DNA of 64,000 nucleotides from Sporisorium sorghi. Taxonomy: Eukaryota; Basidiomycota; Ustilaginomycetes; Ustilaginales; Ustilaginaceae. The notes beneath the pieces are model-generated. The model was not told the origin of the DNA, ran no database searches, and worked only from the letters and a program-made list of their open reading frames with translations. Both the position numbers and the translations under genes were made by a program. The stretch covers positions 62,001 to 126,000 of the forward strand of contig JALCCG010000014.1 in the NCBI GenBank assembly GCA_023212695.1, read 5' to 3'. Positions within the stretch are counted from its first letter, which is position 1; each line of letters starts with the position of its first letter. Shown here piece by piece: positions 35,429 to 44,436 of the stretch.

Positions 35429-36594
35429 TTAGATGAAATCTCTTCTGCCCTCAGTGTTTTTTCGTATCTGCAGTTGGTCAAATAACCGCCCCTGGTCATC
35501 GACGGCACGCAATTCCAGACGGTCCGTTGTAACCACCACTTGAAGAAAATGCGGTACGGCCAAGGATTGCGATGTATGCCACTCTCTCTTGGGAAGCAGC
35601 CAGTCCGGCATGGCCCCGGCACCACCTGCTACAATGTAAACAATCCCATGATCGTAATCAATTATCCCGTCTCGGAGCGGATGGCTTCGCTCATATACAA
35701 TCGTGTGCGAGTTCATAACCAAGTCCACTCCGTACTCTTCAAATACCGGACAGAGCTGCCGGAGAGCCTCCACTTGGTAACCGCCTGAAACATACGGTGG
35801 ATAGTGAAAAAACACGATGTTCCACCGCGCAGACGACGATTCCAAATCACGCACCAAAAAATCATATTGCGGATTTCCCGGGCCCATCACCCCGGAGCTG
35901 TAAGGATAATCTTTCTTTTTTATCAAATCCGTGCTGTCCAAACAGACAAAATGAACATCCCCATAGTTGAAGGAATAATAGTTCCGAGGTTCAGGAAAAG
36001 CAAAAAGGTCATAATACCAGGATGCGTTGTCCTCATGATTCCCCAGGCAGCTGTAAAATGGCGTATCCACAAAAAAATCGCGGCCGGGTCCGAAGAAATA
36101 TGTATTCCAATCCTCATCGTTCTTCCCGTCATTGACAACATCCCCGACAAATAAGGCAATATCGGGTCTATACTGCTTCATCTGGCTGAATATCCTCTGA
36201 TTGATAAGACCGTCCGTAGCATCAAACCCGCTGTATCCTCCGGTTTCGCTGGTCACCGTAAAGGAGAATGGCACACCGCGTCCTGCCGCGGTCTTGAACA
36301 TATACAGCTTGGATTCAATCTCACCTGAGTCATTGCGTGAGTGGATCTTGTAATAATAGATGGTCCCCGGCTCAAAGCCCTCTACTGTAATTTGGTGAAT
36401 CCTGGATTCAGACCCGACAGTGAACGTGCCGAATGGCTTATCCGGAACTTGTAATTCCCTTGATATCCGCTATGTATTCGCTCAGCCAGCAAGACGTCCA
36501 CTCTGGAGGACGCAGGTAACGAAGTTTCCCACATGACGGTTATACAATGCTCAGCCGGGTTTTGGAGATACGGTCCTTTTATAATGGAAAGCAT
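35429..36594 (-). pseudogene. Purple-acid-phosphatase-like metallophosphoesterase with a frameshift
   Basis: The N-terminal piece (36594-36382) begins IIKGPYLQNPAEHCITVMWE, the start of the fibronectin-like domain of purple acid phosphatases. The frame is lost near 36457-36459, a run of three C on the plus strand. Restoring one base there joins it to PDKPFGTFTVGSES and the rest of the gene in the other frame. The phosphoesterase domain is complete, with FVGDVVNDGK, GNHED, FFHYPPY and NSHTIVYERSH (the usual GHxH reads NSHT). The change is a single-base deletion in a G run on the coding strand, so a sequencing error is possible. Confidence 0.75.
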
Positions 36595-36717
36595 TTTACT
36601 CCCCCATCCATTTTATTTCTCGGCAATGTGTTGTTATGCGACTCATTCTCTAATTATAACGATCTTTCCGCGAAAAAGTTACGACCGCTTCACCATAACA
36701 TTGGCCTTGAAAAACCG

Positions 36718-36743
36718 AAAAAAGCCGACTTAATCAGCCGGCT
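36718..36743 (-). terminator. Intrinsic terminator of the mau-like cluster
   Basis: AGCCGGC/GTCGGCT stem (one G-T pair) with a 7-base loop and a T6 tail on the minus strand, about 20 bases after the NusG-II gene stop. Confidence 0.85.
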
Positions 36744-36762
36744 CCTCCACTATTCTATTCGC

Positions 36763-37164
36763 TTATCCAACCACGGCATCCAGATCCGACTCTCCCTGTT
36801 CAGTCTCCGGAACCAACACTTCAACCACGACTCTTGTCGGAACGCAAATGATCTGCTGGTATGGCTTTGAAATAAACCCCATATCCAGTGCAATGCTCTT
36901 CGGAGCATCCGAATATATCATCTGTATGCCGTAATCATAAACTTTCAGCGTGTTATGGCCATATTTGGTCTTAATATCAATGACACGCTCGTCTCCGATC
37001 AAAGGGACCGTCTCATATTCCTTACCATTGACCGTGATCAACGCCTGGAGCTGCCCCTGCTCATACGCCACATGCTGATGGCTCCACCATTGAAGAACTG
37101 TTACAGATCCAATAATCAGGATCATAGTGAACAAAATGATATCCCCTCGTTTTACTTTAGCCAT
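36763..37164 (-). CDS. NusG domain II (PF07009-like) membrane-anchored protein
   Basis: 133 residues. One N-terminal transmembrane helix (about residues 9-26) is followed by an extracytoplasmic domain resembling the free-standing NusG_II family: ALITVNGKEYETVPLIGD, KYGHNTLKVYDYGIQMIYSDAP and the QIICVPTRVVVEVL ending. Such proteins are often encoded with membrane redox complexes. Here it is the last gene of a mau-like cluster, 215 bases after the MauA-like gene. That gap contains no other convincing gene. AAGGGG lies nine bases before the ATG. Confidence 0.7.
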   Translation of the reverse strand: MAKVKRGDIILFTMILIIGSVTVLQWWSHQHVAYEQGQLQALITVNGKEYETVPLIGDERVIDIKTKYGHNTLKVYDYGIQMIYSDAPKSIALDMGFISKPYQQIICVPTRVVVEVLVPETEQGESDLDAVVG

Positions 37165-37379
37165 GGCCTCATGCCCCTTCCATCCCTAATAGGAAATTAA
37201 GTATGCATGATTTATGGACAAGTTGAAATGATTTCCGTCATAATCTCCAATTTCCTGGATGATTGTCCGGCTAACAGCCTGTACAAACGAAAGGGGGACC
37301 TTTTTATTTGTCCATTGGTCCGAAATCAGCATAGGTTCGGCTGAATTTTTGCGAGAATGCGCTGATGATTGCGAACAGC

Positions 37380-37850
37380 TCAATACATATCCGTTGACCT
37401 GCATGCACAGATGACATAACGTCCATAGACCTGTGCACCCTGATAACACCAATCCCGTCCAATGTAAGGATGCGCTTGTTGGGAGATGCAGTCCTGACAC
37501 TTCGCCCGCTGCCCGACCGGATCACTTGTATACCACCATCCGGCGGGATAAGGACATAACCCTTTGCAATCAGTGATTACCGTATTGGGCGTGCAAGCGA
37601 TATAATCTGAAGGGCAGGAGGCGTCTGCCCCGCAGCCCGTGCAATATTGTCCGTGCGGAGGTCTGCAAGGGCCTGCGGCGAACGAGATTTTGACGATTTC
37701 ATCATCATCAGGACGCACCAATATCTTGGCCAGCGTCTCTGCCGTCTTTTGCGCAAATTGGTTCAGAAGCGATTTGCGGTTCATTTTTCGGGTAACTTGA
37801 CTGATCAACACCTGAGTCTCTTCATCCTTGCTCTCCGGCTTCCGCCACAT
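37380..37850 (-). CDS. Cysteine-rich methylamine-dehydrogenase light-chain-like protein (MauA-like)
   Basis: 156 residues with twelve cysteines packed between residues 62 and 150 (62, 70, 73, 79, 86, 95, 99, 118, 121, 135, 148, 150). The methylamine dehydrogenase small subunit also has twelve. GRDWCYQGAQVYGRYVIC (residues 131-148) resembles the region around the second cofactor tryptophan of MauA (W-C-F-G...Y-H-C). Trp 105/106 could match the first. The N-terminal ~50 residues are charged, with RKMNRKSLL resembling a degenerate twin-arginine leader but without a clear hydrophobic core. Upstream genes encode MauD- and MauE-like maturation proteins. The family call is inference from pattern and context. 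Confidence 0.6.
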   Translation of the reverse strand: MWRKPESKDEETQVLISQVTRKMNRKSLLNQFAQKTAETLAKILVRPDDDEIVKISFAAGPCRPPHGQYCTGCGADASCPSDYIACTPNTVITDCKGLCPYPAGWWYTSDPVGQRAKCQDCISQQAHPYIGRDWCYQGAQVYGRYVICACRSTDMY

Positions 37851-37865
37851 GCTCTACACCCTTTC

Positions 37866-38405
37866 TTAAGAAGCCCTTGCTGCCTTCGCATACGCCTCAA
37901 GCTGTTCCCGGCTGTTAACCAGTCCCTTGTGCCGGATGACACCGTTCGTATCCACCGCATACGCATAAGGTGTAACCTGCACATCCAGATGGTTGGCAAA
38001 CTCCGAACTTACGATAAGCACCTCATCCTCATATGCGATTTTTCGGATATAATCCGATGCTAAATCCACAGACGAGAATAACAGCAGGACCGGTTTCACG
38101 TTGTTCATCTCGGCAATCCGCTTGAAATCCGGCAAAATGTCGGCGCATTCCTTACACGTCGGTGAGCCAAACAGCATTAAAGACGGCATGCCCATCAGCT
38201 CGCTGGTGGACCACTCAGTTCCTTGCAGCTTTGTTGTCACGGCTTCGGGAATTTTTTTGCCGACAGGAATACCGGATTGATTCACGCCCCTCGCGGTGCC
38301 CATCACCATAATTCCCAACTGCCGGAACAGGACCAGATTCAGAATCACCAAGGGTACAACCAGAAGCCATAGAATGGAATAAGAGATCCAGAAGAATGTG
38401 TTCAT
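37866..38405 (-). CDS. MauD-like membrane-anchored thioredoxin-fold protein
   Basis: 179 residues. An N-terminal transmembrane anchor (about 5-28) precedes a thioredoxin-like domain with the active-site CKEC at residues 84-87 (LFGSPTCKECADILPDF) and a cis-proline region (VTPYAYAVD). MauD-type proteins introduce or isomerise disulfides in the methylamine dehydrogenase light chain outside the membrane. It lies 11 bases downstream of mauE and 15 bases upstream of the twelve-cysteine protein, its likely client. AGGAGG lies six bases before the ATG. Confidence 0.8.
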   Translation of the reverse strand: MNTFFWISYSILWLLVVPLVILNLVLFRQLGIMVMGTARGVNQSGIPVGKKIPEAVTTKLQGTEWSTSELMGMPSLMLFGSPTCKECADILPDFKRIAEMNNVKPVLLLFSSVDLASDYIRKIAYEDEVLIVSSEFANHLDVQVTPYAYAVDTNGVIRHKGLVNSREQLEAYAKAARAS

Positions 38406-38416
38406 CGGCAGCCTCC

Positions 38417-38947
38417 TTAAAATCTTTTGAGTTTGGCATAATGAGATGCGGCAATATCGCGGTACAATCGGATCGCATGCAGGGCATCCGGAACCCCCAC
38501 CATGATGAGCAGTGCAAGCAGCAGCAGCATGGCCTCCATTAGCAGACCTGTTATGGCGAAGGAGTAACCGTACACAAACCAGTCGGGATTGCTGTATGCC
38601 GCCAAACCGATGGAACCCATAACTAAATTGAACAATATCAACGGCCAGCCCAGCTTGGAATTAATCTGAGGACCCAGACAGCCGCAGTCCACCCTCCCCT
38701 TTATCCTAATGAAGTAAGCCACACCCAATCCCTGAGTGAAATAAAGTACCGAGATGATCAGGAAGCTGACAGCTGATGGAAAGCAGTATATCAAGGTAAT
38801 CGACACCGCTTGTGAGAGGATGAGTTGAGCATGCAGACGGGCACTTCCGGGAAAATGATCCGGATCACCGAATATACGGCTCCAGACAAAACTCACCACC
38901 GACAAAAGCATGGGAAGCGTAACCGATATGGCAACAAGCTCATACAT
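38417..38947 (-). CDS. MauE/DoxX-like redox-associated membrane protein
   Basis: 176 residues with four to five hydrophobic helices. The conserved cysteine pair CGC (residues 88-90, in GRVDCGCLGPQ) follows the second or third helix, as in MauE proteins, where it is thought to pass electrons or disulfides between quinone and MauD. It sits 22 bases after a multi-helix membrane protein gene and 11 bases before mauD. The pairing with MauD and a cysteine-rich substrate makes a redox maturation role likely. Confidence 0.75.
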   Translation of the reverse strand: MYELVAISVTLPMLLSVVSFVWSRIFGDPDHFPGSARLHAQLILSQAVSITLIYCFPSAVSFLIISVLYFTQGLGVAYFIRIKGRVDCGCLGPQINSKLGWPLILFNLVMGSIGLAAYSNPDWFVYGYSFAITGLLMEAMLLLLALLIMVGVPDALHAIRLYRDIAASHYAKLKRF

Positions 38948-38969
38948 AGGTCTATCAGGCTCCTTAACT

Positions 38970-39614
38970 TTAGTAGCTGATGATCCAAATGATGGATCCG
39001 ATAATCAGCAGCTTGGAAACGGCTTGCCGCACCGCGGTGAGCAGCGTGATGCTGTGTACTCTTTTTTCAAGCATGCGATATACAATAGAGCGGATCAGCG
39101 GCAGGCTGAATACCATCCCCCGAACGAACCCGAACGTTATGCCGGCCAGCAAACTCAGCCACCACGGTGAAGCAAACAGGGAAACCAGAATATAGGCGTG
39201 AAACAGCACGCCCACTTGCAGCGTGATGAATCCCAAACCCAAAATATGTCCCCATAATGCAGCAGAGCGATAACCTGCGTGCTTGATCCACTCCGATGGA
39301 ACGATGAAATTGCCTGATGGAAGAATTCCCGTTCGATGAATCAACTCCAACACCAGGAATACGGCAAACAGCGTGATAATGATGTAGTTCTGATACAGAC
39401 CGACAGGGGTGAATTTGAGCAAAAAATTAAAGAGCCCTATTGCCAGTCCCGTCACGGCTCCTCCCAGCGTGCAGGACGCAATATACACAAGCGCATATCT
39501 GAATTTGCTGACCTTCGTGCTGTCCAGGCTGCCCAATACATTCAAGCCGCAGGTTGTATCCACACTGGCAATGGCGGCACCGATGGCAAAAATGAATAGT
39601 AATATCGACAACAA
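38970..39614 (-). CDS. Polytopic membrane protein in MauF position
   Basis: 214 residues with six or so hydrophobic segments. I see no domain I can name with confidence. Single cysteines occur near the N-terminus (SVDTTCGLNVLG) and in ASCTLGG. It is first in the cluster, where mau operons have mauF, also a membrane protein needed for MADH maturation. That correspondence is positional only. Translation probably begins at the TTG at 39614, with GGAGGTGG six bases upstream; no ATG is available in frame. Confidence 0.6.
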   Translation of the reverse strand: MLSILLFIFAIGAAIASVDTTCGLNVLGSLDSTKVSKFRYALVYIASCTLGGAVTGLAIGLFNFLLKFTPVGLYQNYIIITLFAVFLVLELIHRTGILPSGNFIVPSEWIKHAGYRSAALWGHILGLGFITLQVGVLFHAYILVSLFASPWWLSLLAGITFGFVRGMVFSLPLIRSIVYRMLEKRVHSITLLTAVRQAVSKLLIIGSIIWIISY

Positions 39615-39744
39615 ATCATTCCACCTCCCACAATTCCTTTCGGAGAATGCTCCATCACTTCATCTTATGAGGGACGCTTGTCGATTAATTACGGAAATAA
39701 TCCATAGGGCTTGGGCATGCTCTTTACATGGCTATCTTATTTAG

Positions 39745-39785
39745 AAAAAAATAAACCGTCCATGGACAATATCCATAGACGGTTT
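39745..39785 (-). terminator. Intrinsic terminator of the DUF418 two-component operon, placed before the mau-like cluster
   Basis: A 14-bp stem (39785-39772 with 39766-39753, one G-T) with a 5-base loop and ATTTTTTT tail on the minus strand, about 55 bases after the response regulator stop. Confidence 0.9.
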
Positions 39786-39838
39786 CTGCTTATTGCTATT
39801 GCTGGATACGTGCTCAGGATCATGATGCACAACACGAA

Positions 39839-40444
39839 TCAGAGCCACCCTTTATCCTCCGCGATGGCGGCCGCCTGCTGCCTGGAATCAGCCTCCAGCT
39901 TCTGAATGGCAGAGGACAAGTAATTGCGTACGGTCCCTGTAGTCAGAAATAGAGCCTTGCTAATTTCGCCTGTCGTCATCCCTTCCTTGGTCAAGCGAAG
40001 CATTTCGATTTCCCGCTCGCTCAGCGGATTCTCTCCCTTCATGAACAGTGCCGCCGCCAGATCGGTGCTGACGACTCGCTCGCCCTTCATGACCCGCCGA
40101 ATGGCCTCGATCAAGAAATCGATCGGCTCATCCTTTAAGAGATAACCCTCCACCTGCGCATTCATCGCTTTCTGCAAATAGCCGGGGCGCGCGAAGGTTG
40201 TAACGATCATAATCTTACACGGTAAGCCGGCATGTCGGATATTCTCGGCCAGCTCAAGGCCGTTGATGCCAGGCATCTCGATGTCGAGCAGGCATATATC
40301 CGGCTGATGATGCCGTATTGCTTCCCATGCTTGTTCCCCGTCCGGCACTTCCGCCACCACCTCGATATCGTCTTCGAATCGGAGCAGCGAGGCGAAAGCG
40401 CCGCGAAGCATTTTCTGATCTTCGGCAATGATAATCCGAATCAT
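39839..40444 (-). CDS. NarL/LuxR-type response regulator
   Basis: 201 residues from the ATG at 40444 (AAGGAGG seven bases upstream). The receiver domain has the acidic pocket (IIAEDQ) and phospho-acceptor region CLLDIEMPG. The C-terminal LuxR helix-turn-helix is LSEREIEMLRLTKEGMTTGE through GTVRNYLSSAIQKL. Overall it resembles DesR and LiaR regulators. The start codon overlaps the kinase stop (ATGA), so the pair is translationally coupled. The palindrome TATGACACCTGTCATA before the operon is a likely autoregulatory site. Confidence 0.9.
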   Translation of the reverse strand: MIRIIIAEDQKMLRGAFASLLRFEDDIEVVAEVPDGEQAWEAIRHHQPDICLLDIEMPGINGLELAENIRHAGLPCKIMIVTTFARPGYLQKAMNAQVEGYLLKDEPIDFLIEAIRRVMKGERVVSTDLAAALFMKGENPLSEREIEMLRLTKEGMTTGEISKALFLTTGTVRNYLSSAIQKLEADSRQQAAAIAEDKGWL

Positions 40445-41562
40445 GAATCGTCCTCCTTCTCGTGCTGGTGAATCGGAAGTTTCAGGGACAGAACCGTCCC
40501 TCCCGCAGGGGATGGGCAAATCGCGAAGGAGCCTCCTAAGATCTGCATTCGCTCCACCATTGACGGAATGCCATTCCCGCCTTCCTGCTGCGTAACCCCC
40601 TTGCCGTCATCTGTAATATGGATGACGTAGGATTGCTCCTTGACTTCCAGCATGATCGTGCACCGCTTTGCCCCGCTGTGCTTGATAATGTTGGTAGTAG
40701 CCTCGCGGACGCACAGCGACAGCATCGTCTCTTCCACGCTGGATAACAGCGGTGTCTTGCCATGATATTCAATATAAAGTGCGATGCCTGCCGTTCGGAG
40801 CAGTTCTACCGAATGCTCCAGTTCGCCGGGAAGAGAGATGAACTTCATCTCCGATACCAGTTCCCTCACCTGCTTGATCGCCGTTCTGGAGGTAGCCAGA
40901 ATATCGCCTAGCTCCCGCTTCGCCTGGGCAGTATCTTTATCTACCCACTTGGTGGCCAGCTCGCTTTTCAATTTAATCATCATCAAGGTCTGTCCCAAGA
41001 TGTCGTGCAGATCTCTTGCAATCCGCTGCCGTTCTTCCTGCTGAATAAATTTCGCAATCTGCTCGTTCGCAGCATCAAGCTCTCCTTGAAGGCTTTTGGA
41101 TTTCTCCTTGATATAGATGACGATGGGGTACACCGTCTGGATGATCATCACCGGCAAGTACACGGCATTAGATATCTGGAGCAGCGGTTCCATCCGAATG
41201 ATGAACACGAACATAAAGGAAAGGGCAATGCCCGCGCTGCCGATCGCGATGTGCCCTTTGGATCTGGACCTGCCAAGCAGGTCGGCAAAAATAAACCCGA
41301 ACCATAGGATGACCGGACCGATATACACCGCGAGGACCGCAAGAACGAACAGGCCGGACAATACGGCCGCCAGCAGCCCGCCGTCCCGGCGCCACAACGC
41401 AAAATAAAAGGAGACGAGAAACAGCAGGAGCAGCATAAGGCTGCTCCATAGTCCCAGCGCCCCATCCAAACGGAGCACGCGGTAGAATAAAAACACGATC
41501 AGCACGAAATCTATGAGCAAATAATTTTTAATTTGGTCTTTCGGATACAGCTTGTCGAGCAT
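40441..41562 (-). CDS. Sensor histidine kinase, DesK-like (HisKA_3)
   Basis: 373 residues. The N-terminal half contains about five or six transmembrane helices, the sensor in DesK-type kinases. The dimerisation and phosphorylation helix is RQRIARDLHDILGQTL (His near residue 190), and the ATPase domain has REATTNIIKHSGA (N box) and DDGKGVTQQEGGNGI (G box). It phosphorylates the adjacent response regulator. It follows the DUF418 gene by 13 bases. Sensing of membrane state or membrane-active compounds is inferred from DesK and LiaS relatives. Confidence 0.9.
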   Translation of the reverse strand: MLDKLYPKDQIKNYLLIDFVLIVFLFYRVLRLDGALGLWSSLMLLLLFLVSFYFALWRRDGGLLAAVLSGLFVLAVLAVYIGPVILWFGFIFADLLGRSRSKGHIAIGSAGIALSFMFVFIIRMEPLLQISNAVYLPVMIIQTVYPIVIYIKEKSKSLQGELDAANEQIAKFIQQEERQRIARDLHDILGQTLMMIKLKSELATKWVDKDTAQAKRELGDILATSRTAIKQVRELVSEMKFISLPGELEHSVELLRTAGIALYIEYHGKTPLLSSVEETMLSLCVREATTNIIKHSGAKRCTIMLEVKEQSYVIHITDDGKGVTQQEGGNGIPSMVERMQILGGSFAICPSPAGGTVLSLKLPIHQHEKEDDS

Positions 41563-41575
41563 CCCTAACCCCCTG

Positions 41576-42709
41576 CTAATTTCTATCGAATAATCCTATT
41601 GCTGTTTTGCGGAATGTCTCCATGGGCCCCAGCCGGAAGCTTCGCAGCCACAAGGATGCAAATCCGAGAAGGGATACGGAGATCAGCAGCCAAACAACGA
41701 TAATGGCGGCGGAATTCAGCTTGCCGGCCAGTCCCAACCCCCAGCCGTAGAAAACGGCGGATGCGATGAGGTTCTGGATCACATAACAACTCAAGGACAT
41801 TTTCCCGGCATTCTCCAGAAGACGCCACAGCCCATCCCACTTCGTATATTGTATCATTTTGGCAATGATTGCTATATACCCTATCGACATCAGCGGGGCA
41901 AACAAGTATCGGACCGGCAGGTCGAATGCCCCACCCGGGATAAAAATGAACAGATTCAGAGGCAAACCGGCATATAGACCGATCTTCAACAGCTTCTCCC
42001 TCAGCTTTTTGCCATTCTCATCCGGTGAGAACACCCCTGCGCGCATGAAACGAACACCCAGCAGGAACAGGAATATGTTCAGCGGGATGACGAAGATGGC
42101 CTCTATCCGGAGGGGAAGGAAGTTGGCCAGGCGGTAGCTGACTTGATCAAGCCACGTCCCTTCTTGATATAGTGTGATAACGGCTTCGAAGCTGCCCGGC
42201 GATAGACCGCCGCTTGTCAGCATCAGCGCAAGGAGGGCCAGAAACATCGCTGCGTAGAGGCAACCGATCACGTTCATCGTGCGGGCGATGAGACGGTCGC
42301 CGCCCTTCACGATAAAGGCTGCAATAACGGCCGTCACGCCATAACTCATTAAGATGTCATACTCCATGACCAAGATAAAATGCAGCAAACCTTCAACGAA
42401 CAGAAACATGACGGCCCATAAGTAAACGCCAGGCCATGGCTTTCCTATACGTTTGGCCTGACGGTACTTCATCTCCAGTCCGACGCCGAACATAATCGTC
42501 AGCAGGCCGAGCAGTTTCCCGTTCACCAGAAACAGCACGATCATGCGAAGCAAATCGTTCATCTCCCACCAGCCCTCGTAGTTAGAGGTGGTGATATAGT
42601 TCAGGTCTCCCGCATGAGCGAAAATCCAGATATTCGTCCCGAGCGTTCCCAGGATGGCGAAGCCTCTCAATATATCCAGCAGGCGGATGCGGTTCGTTTG
42701 TTGTTCCAT
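41576..42709 (-). CDS. DUF418 membrane protein
   Basis: 377 residues with about ten hydrophobic segments. N-terminal RIRLLDILRGFAILGTLGTN and C-terminal GKMSLSCYVIQNLIASAVFY mark the DUF418/YeiB family, related to acyltransferase-3-like membrane proteins. The biochemical role is unknown. Here it leads an operon with a DesK-type kinase and its regulator, which suggests that it is the effector or co-sensor of a cell-envelope response. Confidence 0.85.
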   Translation of the reverse strand: MEQQTNRIRLLDILRGFAILGTLGTNIWIFAHAGDLNYITTSNYEGWWEMNDLLRMIVLFLVNGKLLGLLTIMFGVGLEMKYRQAKRIGKPWPGVYLWAVMFLFVEGLLHFILVMEYDILMSYGVTAVIAAFIVKGGDRLIARTMNVIGCLYAAMFLALLALMLTSGGLSPGSFEAVITLYQEGTWLDQVSYRLANFLPLRIEAIFVIPLNIFLFLLGVRFMRAGVFSPDENGKKLREKLLKIGLYAGLPLNLFIFIPGGAFDLPVRYLFAPLMSIGYIAIIAKMIQYTKWDGLWRLLENAGKMSLSCYVIQNLIASAVFYGWGLGLAGKLNSAAIIVVWLLISVSLLGFASLWLRSFRLGPMETFRKTAIGLFDRN

Positions 42710-42803
42710 GGTTGCCTTCCCTTCTTCCCTCGTAGGTTAATCTCGCAGCTTTATTGTAAATGCGAACCGTGAGGAACAACATTCACACCTGTAAAGAAAT
42801 CCA

Positions 42804-42819
42804 TATGACACCTGTCATA
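42804..42819 (-). promoter_or_regulatory. Candidate NarL-type response-regulator operator before the DUF418 operon
   Basis: TATGACACCTGTCATA is a 7+7 perfect palindrome with a 2-base centre, of the ATGAC-N4-GTCAT type bound by NarL/LuxR-class regulators. It lies about 95 bases before the DUF418 start, upstream of a TACAAT -10 candidate, a fitting position for activation. Confidence 0.5.
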
Positions 42820-42836
42820 AGTCTGGGCGCGCATGA

Positions 42837-42885
42837 AAAAAGGTCGAAGACAAGAACTCATATAGAGCCTGTCTTCGACCTTTTT
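42837..42885 (-). terminator. Bidirectional intrinsic terminator after cstA
   Basis: A 16-base arm (42837-42852) pairs perfectly with 42870-42885. A runs on the left and T runs on the right allow function on either strand. It closes the cstA transcript about 100 bases after the stop. Confidence 0.9.
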
Positions 42886-42981
42886 GGCCGTTCATGAATG
42901 AGAATTGGGGCTACGCCCTGTAGACTATCTACTATGGGGACAATTTCTTAGCTGTTGGCATCGCGGGATACGCGCTCTCGA

Positions 42982-44436
42982 TCATGATGCGATGTTGCGG
43001 TAATCGGAGATATCCACCTCCAGCGACAGCTCGGCTGCGCGAGATTTCTGCGCCGCTTTGAAGAATAGGATCACGAGCACGACACTGATAACCGCACCTG
43101 CAACATACGATACATTCAAGGACTGCCTGAAGCCGATTTCGGCGTTCAAAATATACACCGTGGTTGTATAGAGTATAAACGCACCCGGAATCAGAGCCAC
43201 CCAGTAATTCTTACGGGCAATGAACAGGTACATCGCACCGACGAACAGAGCAATGGCGGCTGTCGCCTGGTTGGCCCAAGAGAAATATCTCCACAGAATA
43301 TTGAAGTCAATTTGCGTTAACGCAATGGAGATCACAAAGAGCGGAACCGCAATGAGCAGACGTTTTTTCATGCTGAACTGAGGTAGCTTGATATAATCGG
43401 CAATGATCATCCGCGCACTGCGGAAAGCGGTATCACCTGACGTAATCGGCAATACGATGACACCCAGCACAGCCAGTGTGCCTACTACAGCACCTAACGT
43501 TACCTTCGCTACTTCACTTACCACGAGACCTGTTCCTCCTGTAGCAAGCAGCTCATTCAAGCCGTTGGCCCCTTGGAACAAACTCATGGCAGCGGCCGCC
43601 CACACCATCGCAATAATGCCCTCGGCAATCATCATACCGTAGAAAATTTTACGTCCCTGCTTCTCGGTCTGCGTAGTCCGGGAAATGATCGGTGTTTGGG
43701 TTGCATGGAATCCGGACAGAGCTCCGCAGGTTATGGTTAGAAACAACAGCGGGAAGATCGGCATTTGATCAGGGTGAAGATTGGCTAGAGTCAATTCCGG
43801 TATGGGCACCTGCTGAATGATCAGCATTCCGCCGACACCTAATGAGGCAACTAGCAGCAGTGCACCGAAAATGGGATAAAACCGGCCGATGATCTTATCG
43901 ATCGGCAGCAGTGTCGCCAAAATATAATAACCGAAAATAAACAGGGTGATAATCAACAGGCTGACCTTGCCGTTCATCAGGTTGTGGAGCAAACTCGCCG
44001 GTGAAGTAACAAAGACTGTACCCACCAGAATCAGCAGCAGGATCGCGAAAGCGTTCACAACATGCTTCATCACTTTCCCCAGAAACTTGCCTGCAAGCTC
44101 CGGCAAATGCGCGCCGCGGTTACGGATCGAGATCATGCCTGTCAGATAGTCATGGACGGCTCCGGCAAATATACATCCGAGCACAATCCAGATAAAAGCA
44201 ACCGGTCCATACAGTGCTCCCATAATCGGGCCGAAGATCGGCCCTACACCGGCTATATTCAGGAGCTGAATAAGAGAGTTTTTATTGGAGCTCATGGGGA
44301 GGTAATCAACGCCGTCCTGATTGACATAGGCTGGAGTGGCCCTCTCTTCTTTAACCCCGAACATTTTTTCAATGTATTTACCGTAAGTAAAATATCCGGC
44401 AACAAGCAGAATGATGGATATAATGAAGGTATACAT
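42982..44436 (-). CDS. cstA: CstA-family carbon starvation/pyruvate transporter
   Basis: 484 residues, the short Gram-positive form of CstA/BtsT, with 12 or more hydrophobic segments. Family motifs are INIAGVGPIFGPIMGALYGP-like (QLLNIAGVGPIFGPIMGA, about residues 56-73), FAGAVHDYLTGMISIR and SGFHATQTPIISRT. CstA proteins import pyruvate or peptides when carbon is limited. GAGGAGG is eight bases before the ATG. The two-component pair directly upstream (LytS/LytTR class) probably induces it, as BtsSR does for btsT in E. coli. A TATAAT at 44477-44472 without a good -35 suggests activator dependence. Confidence 0.88.
   Translation of the reverse strand: MYTFIISIILLVAGYFTYGKYIEKMFGVKEERATPAYVNQDGVDYLPMSSNKNSLIQLLNIAGVGPIFGPIMGALYGPVAFIWIVLGCIFAGAVHDYLTGMISIRNRGAHLPELAGKFLGKVMKHVVNAFAILLLILVGTVFVTSPASLLHNLMNGKVSLLIITLFIFGYYILATLLPIDKIIGRFYPIFGALLLVASLGVGGMLIIQQVPIPELTLANLHPDQMPIFPLLFLTITCGALSGFHATQTPIISRTTQTEKQGRKIFYGMMIAEGIIAMVWAAAAMSLFQGANGLNELLATGGTGLVVSEVAKVTLGAVVGTLAVLGVIVLPITSGDTAFRSARMIIADYIKLPQFSMKKRLLIAVPLFVISIALTQIDFNILWRYFSWANQATAAIALFVGAMYLFIARKNYWVALIPGAFILYTTTVYILNAEIGFRQSLNVSYVAGAVISVVLVILFFKAAQKSRAAELSLEVDISDYRNIAS

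Noticed and set aside
37186..37500. A 104-codon minus-strand frame overlapping the end of the MauA-like gene
   Set aside because: The first third is out of frame with the cysteine-rich gene. No ribosome binding site and no family; the tail looks protein-like but support is too thin.
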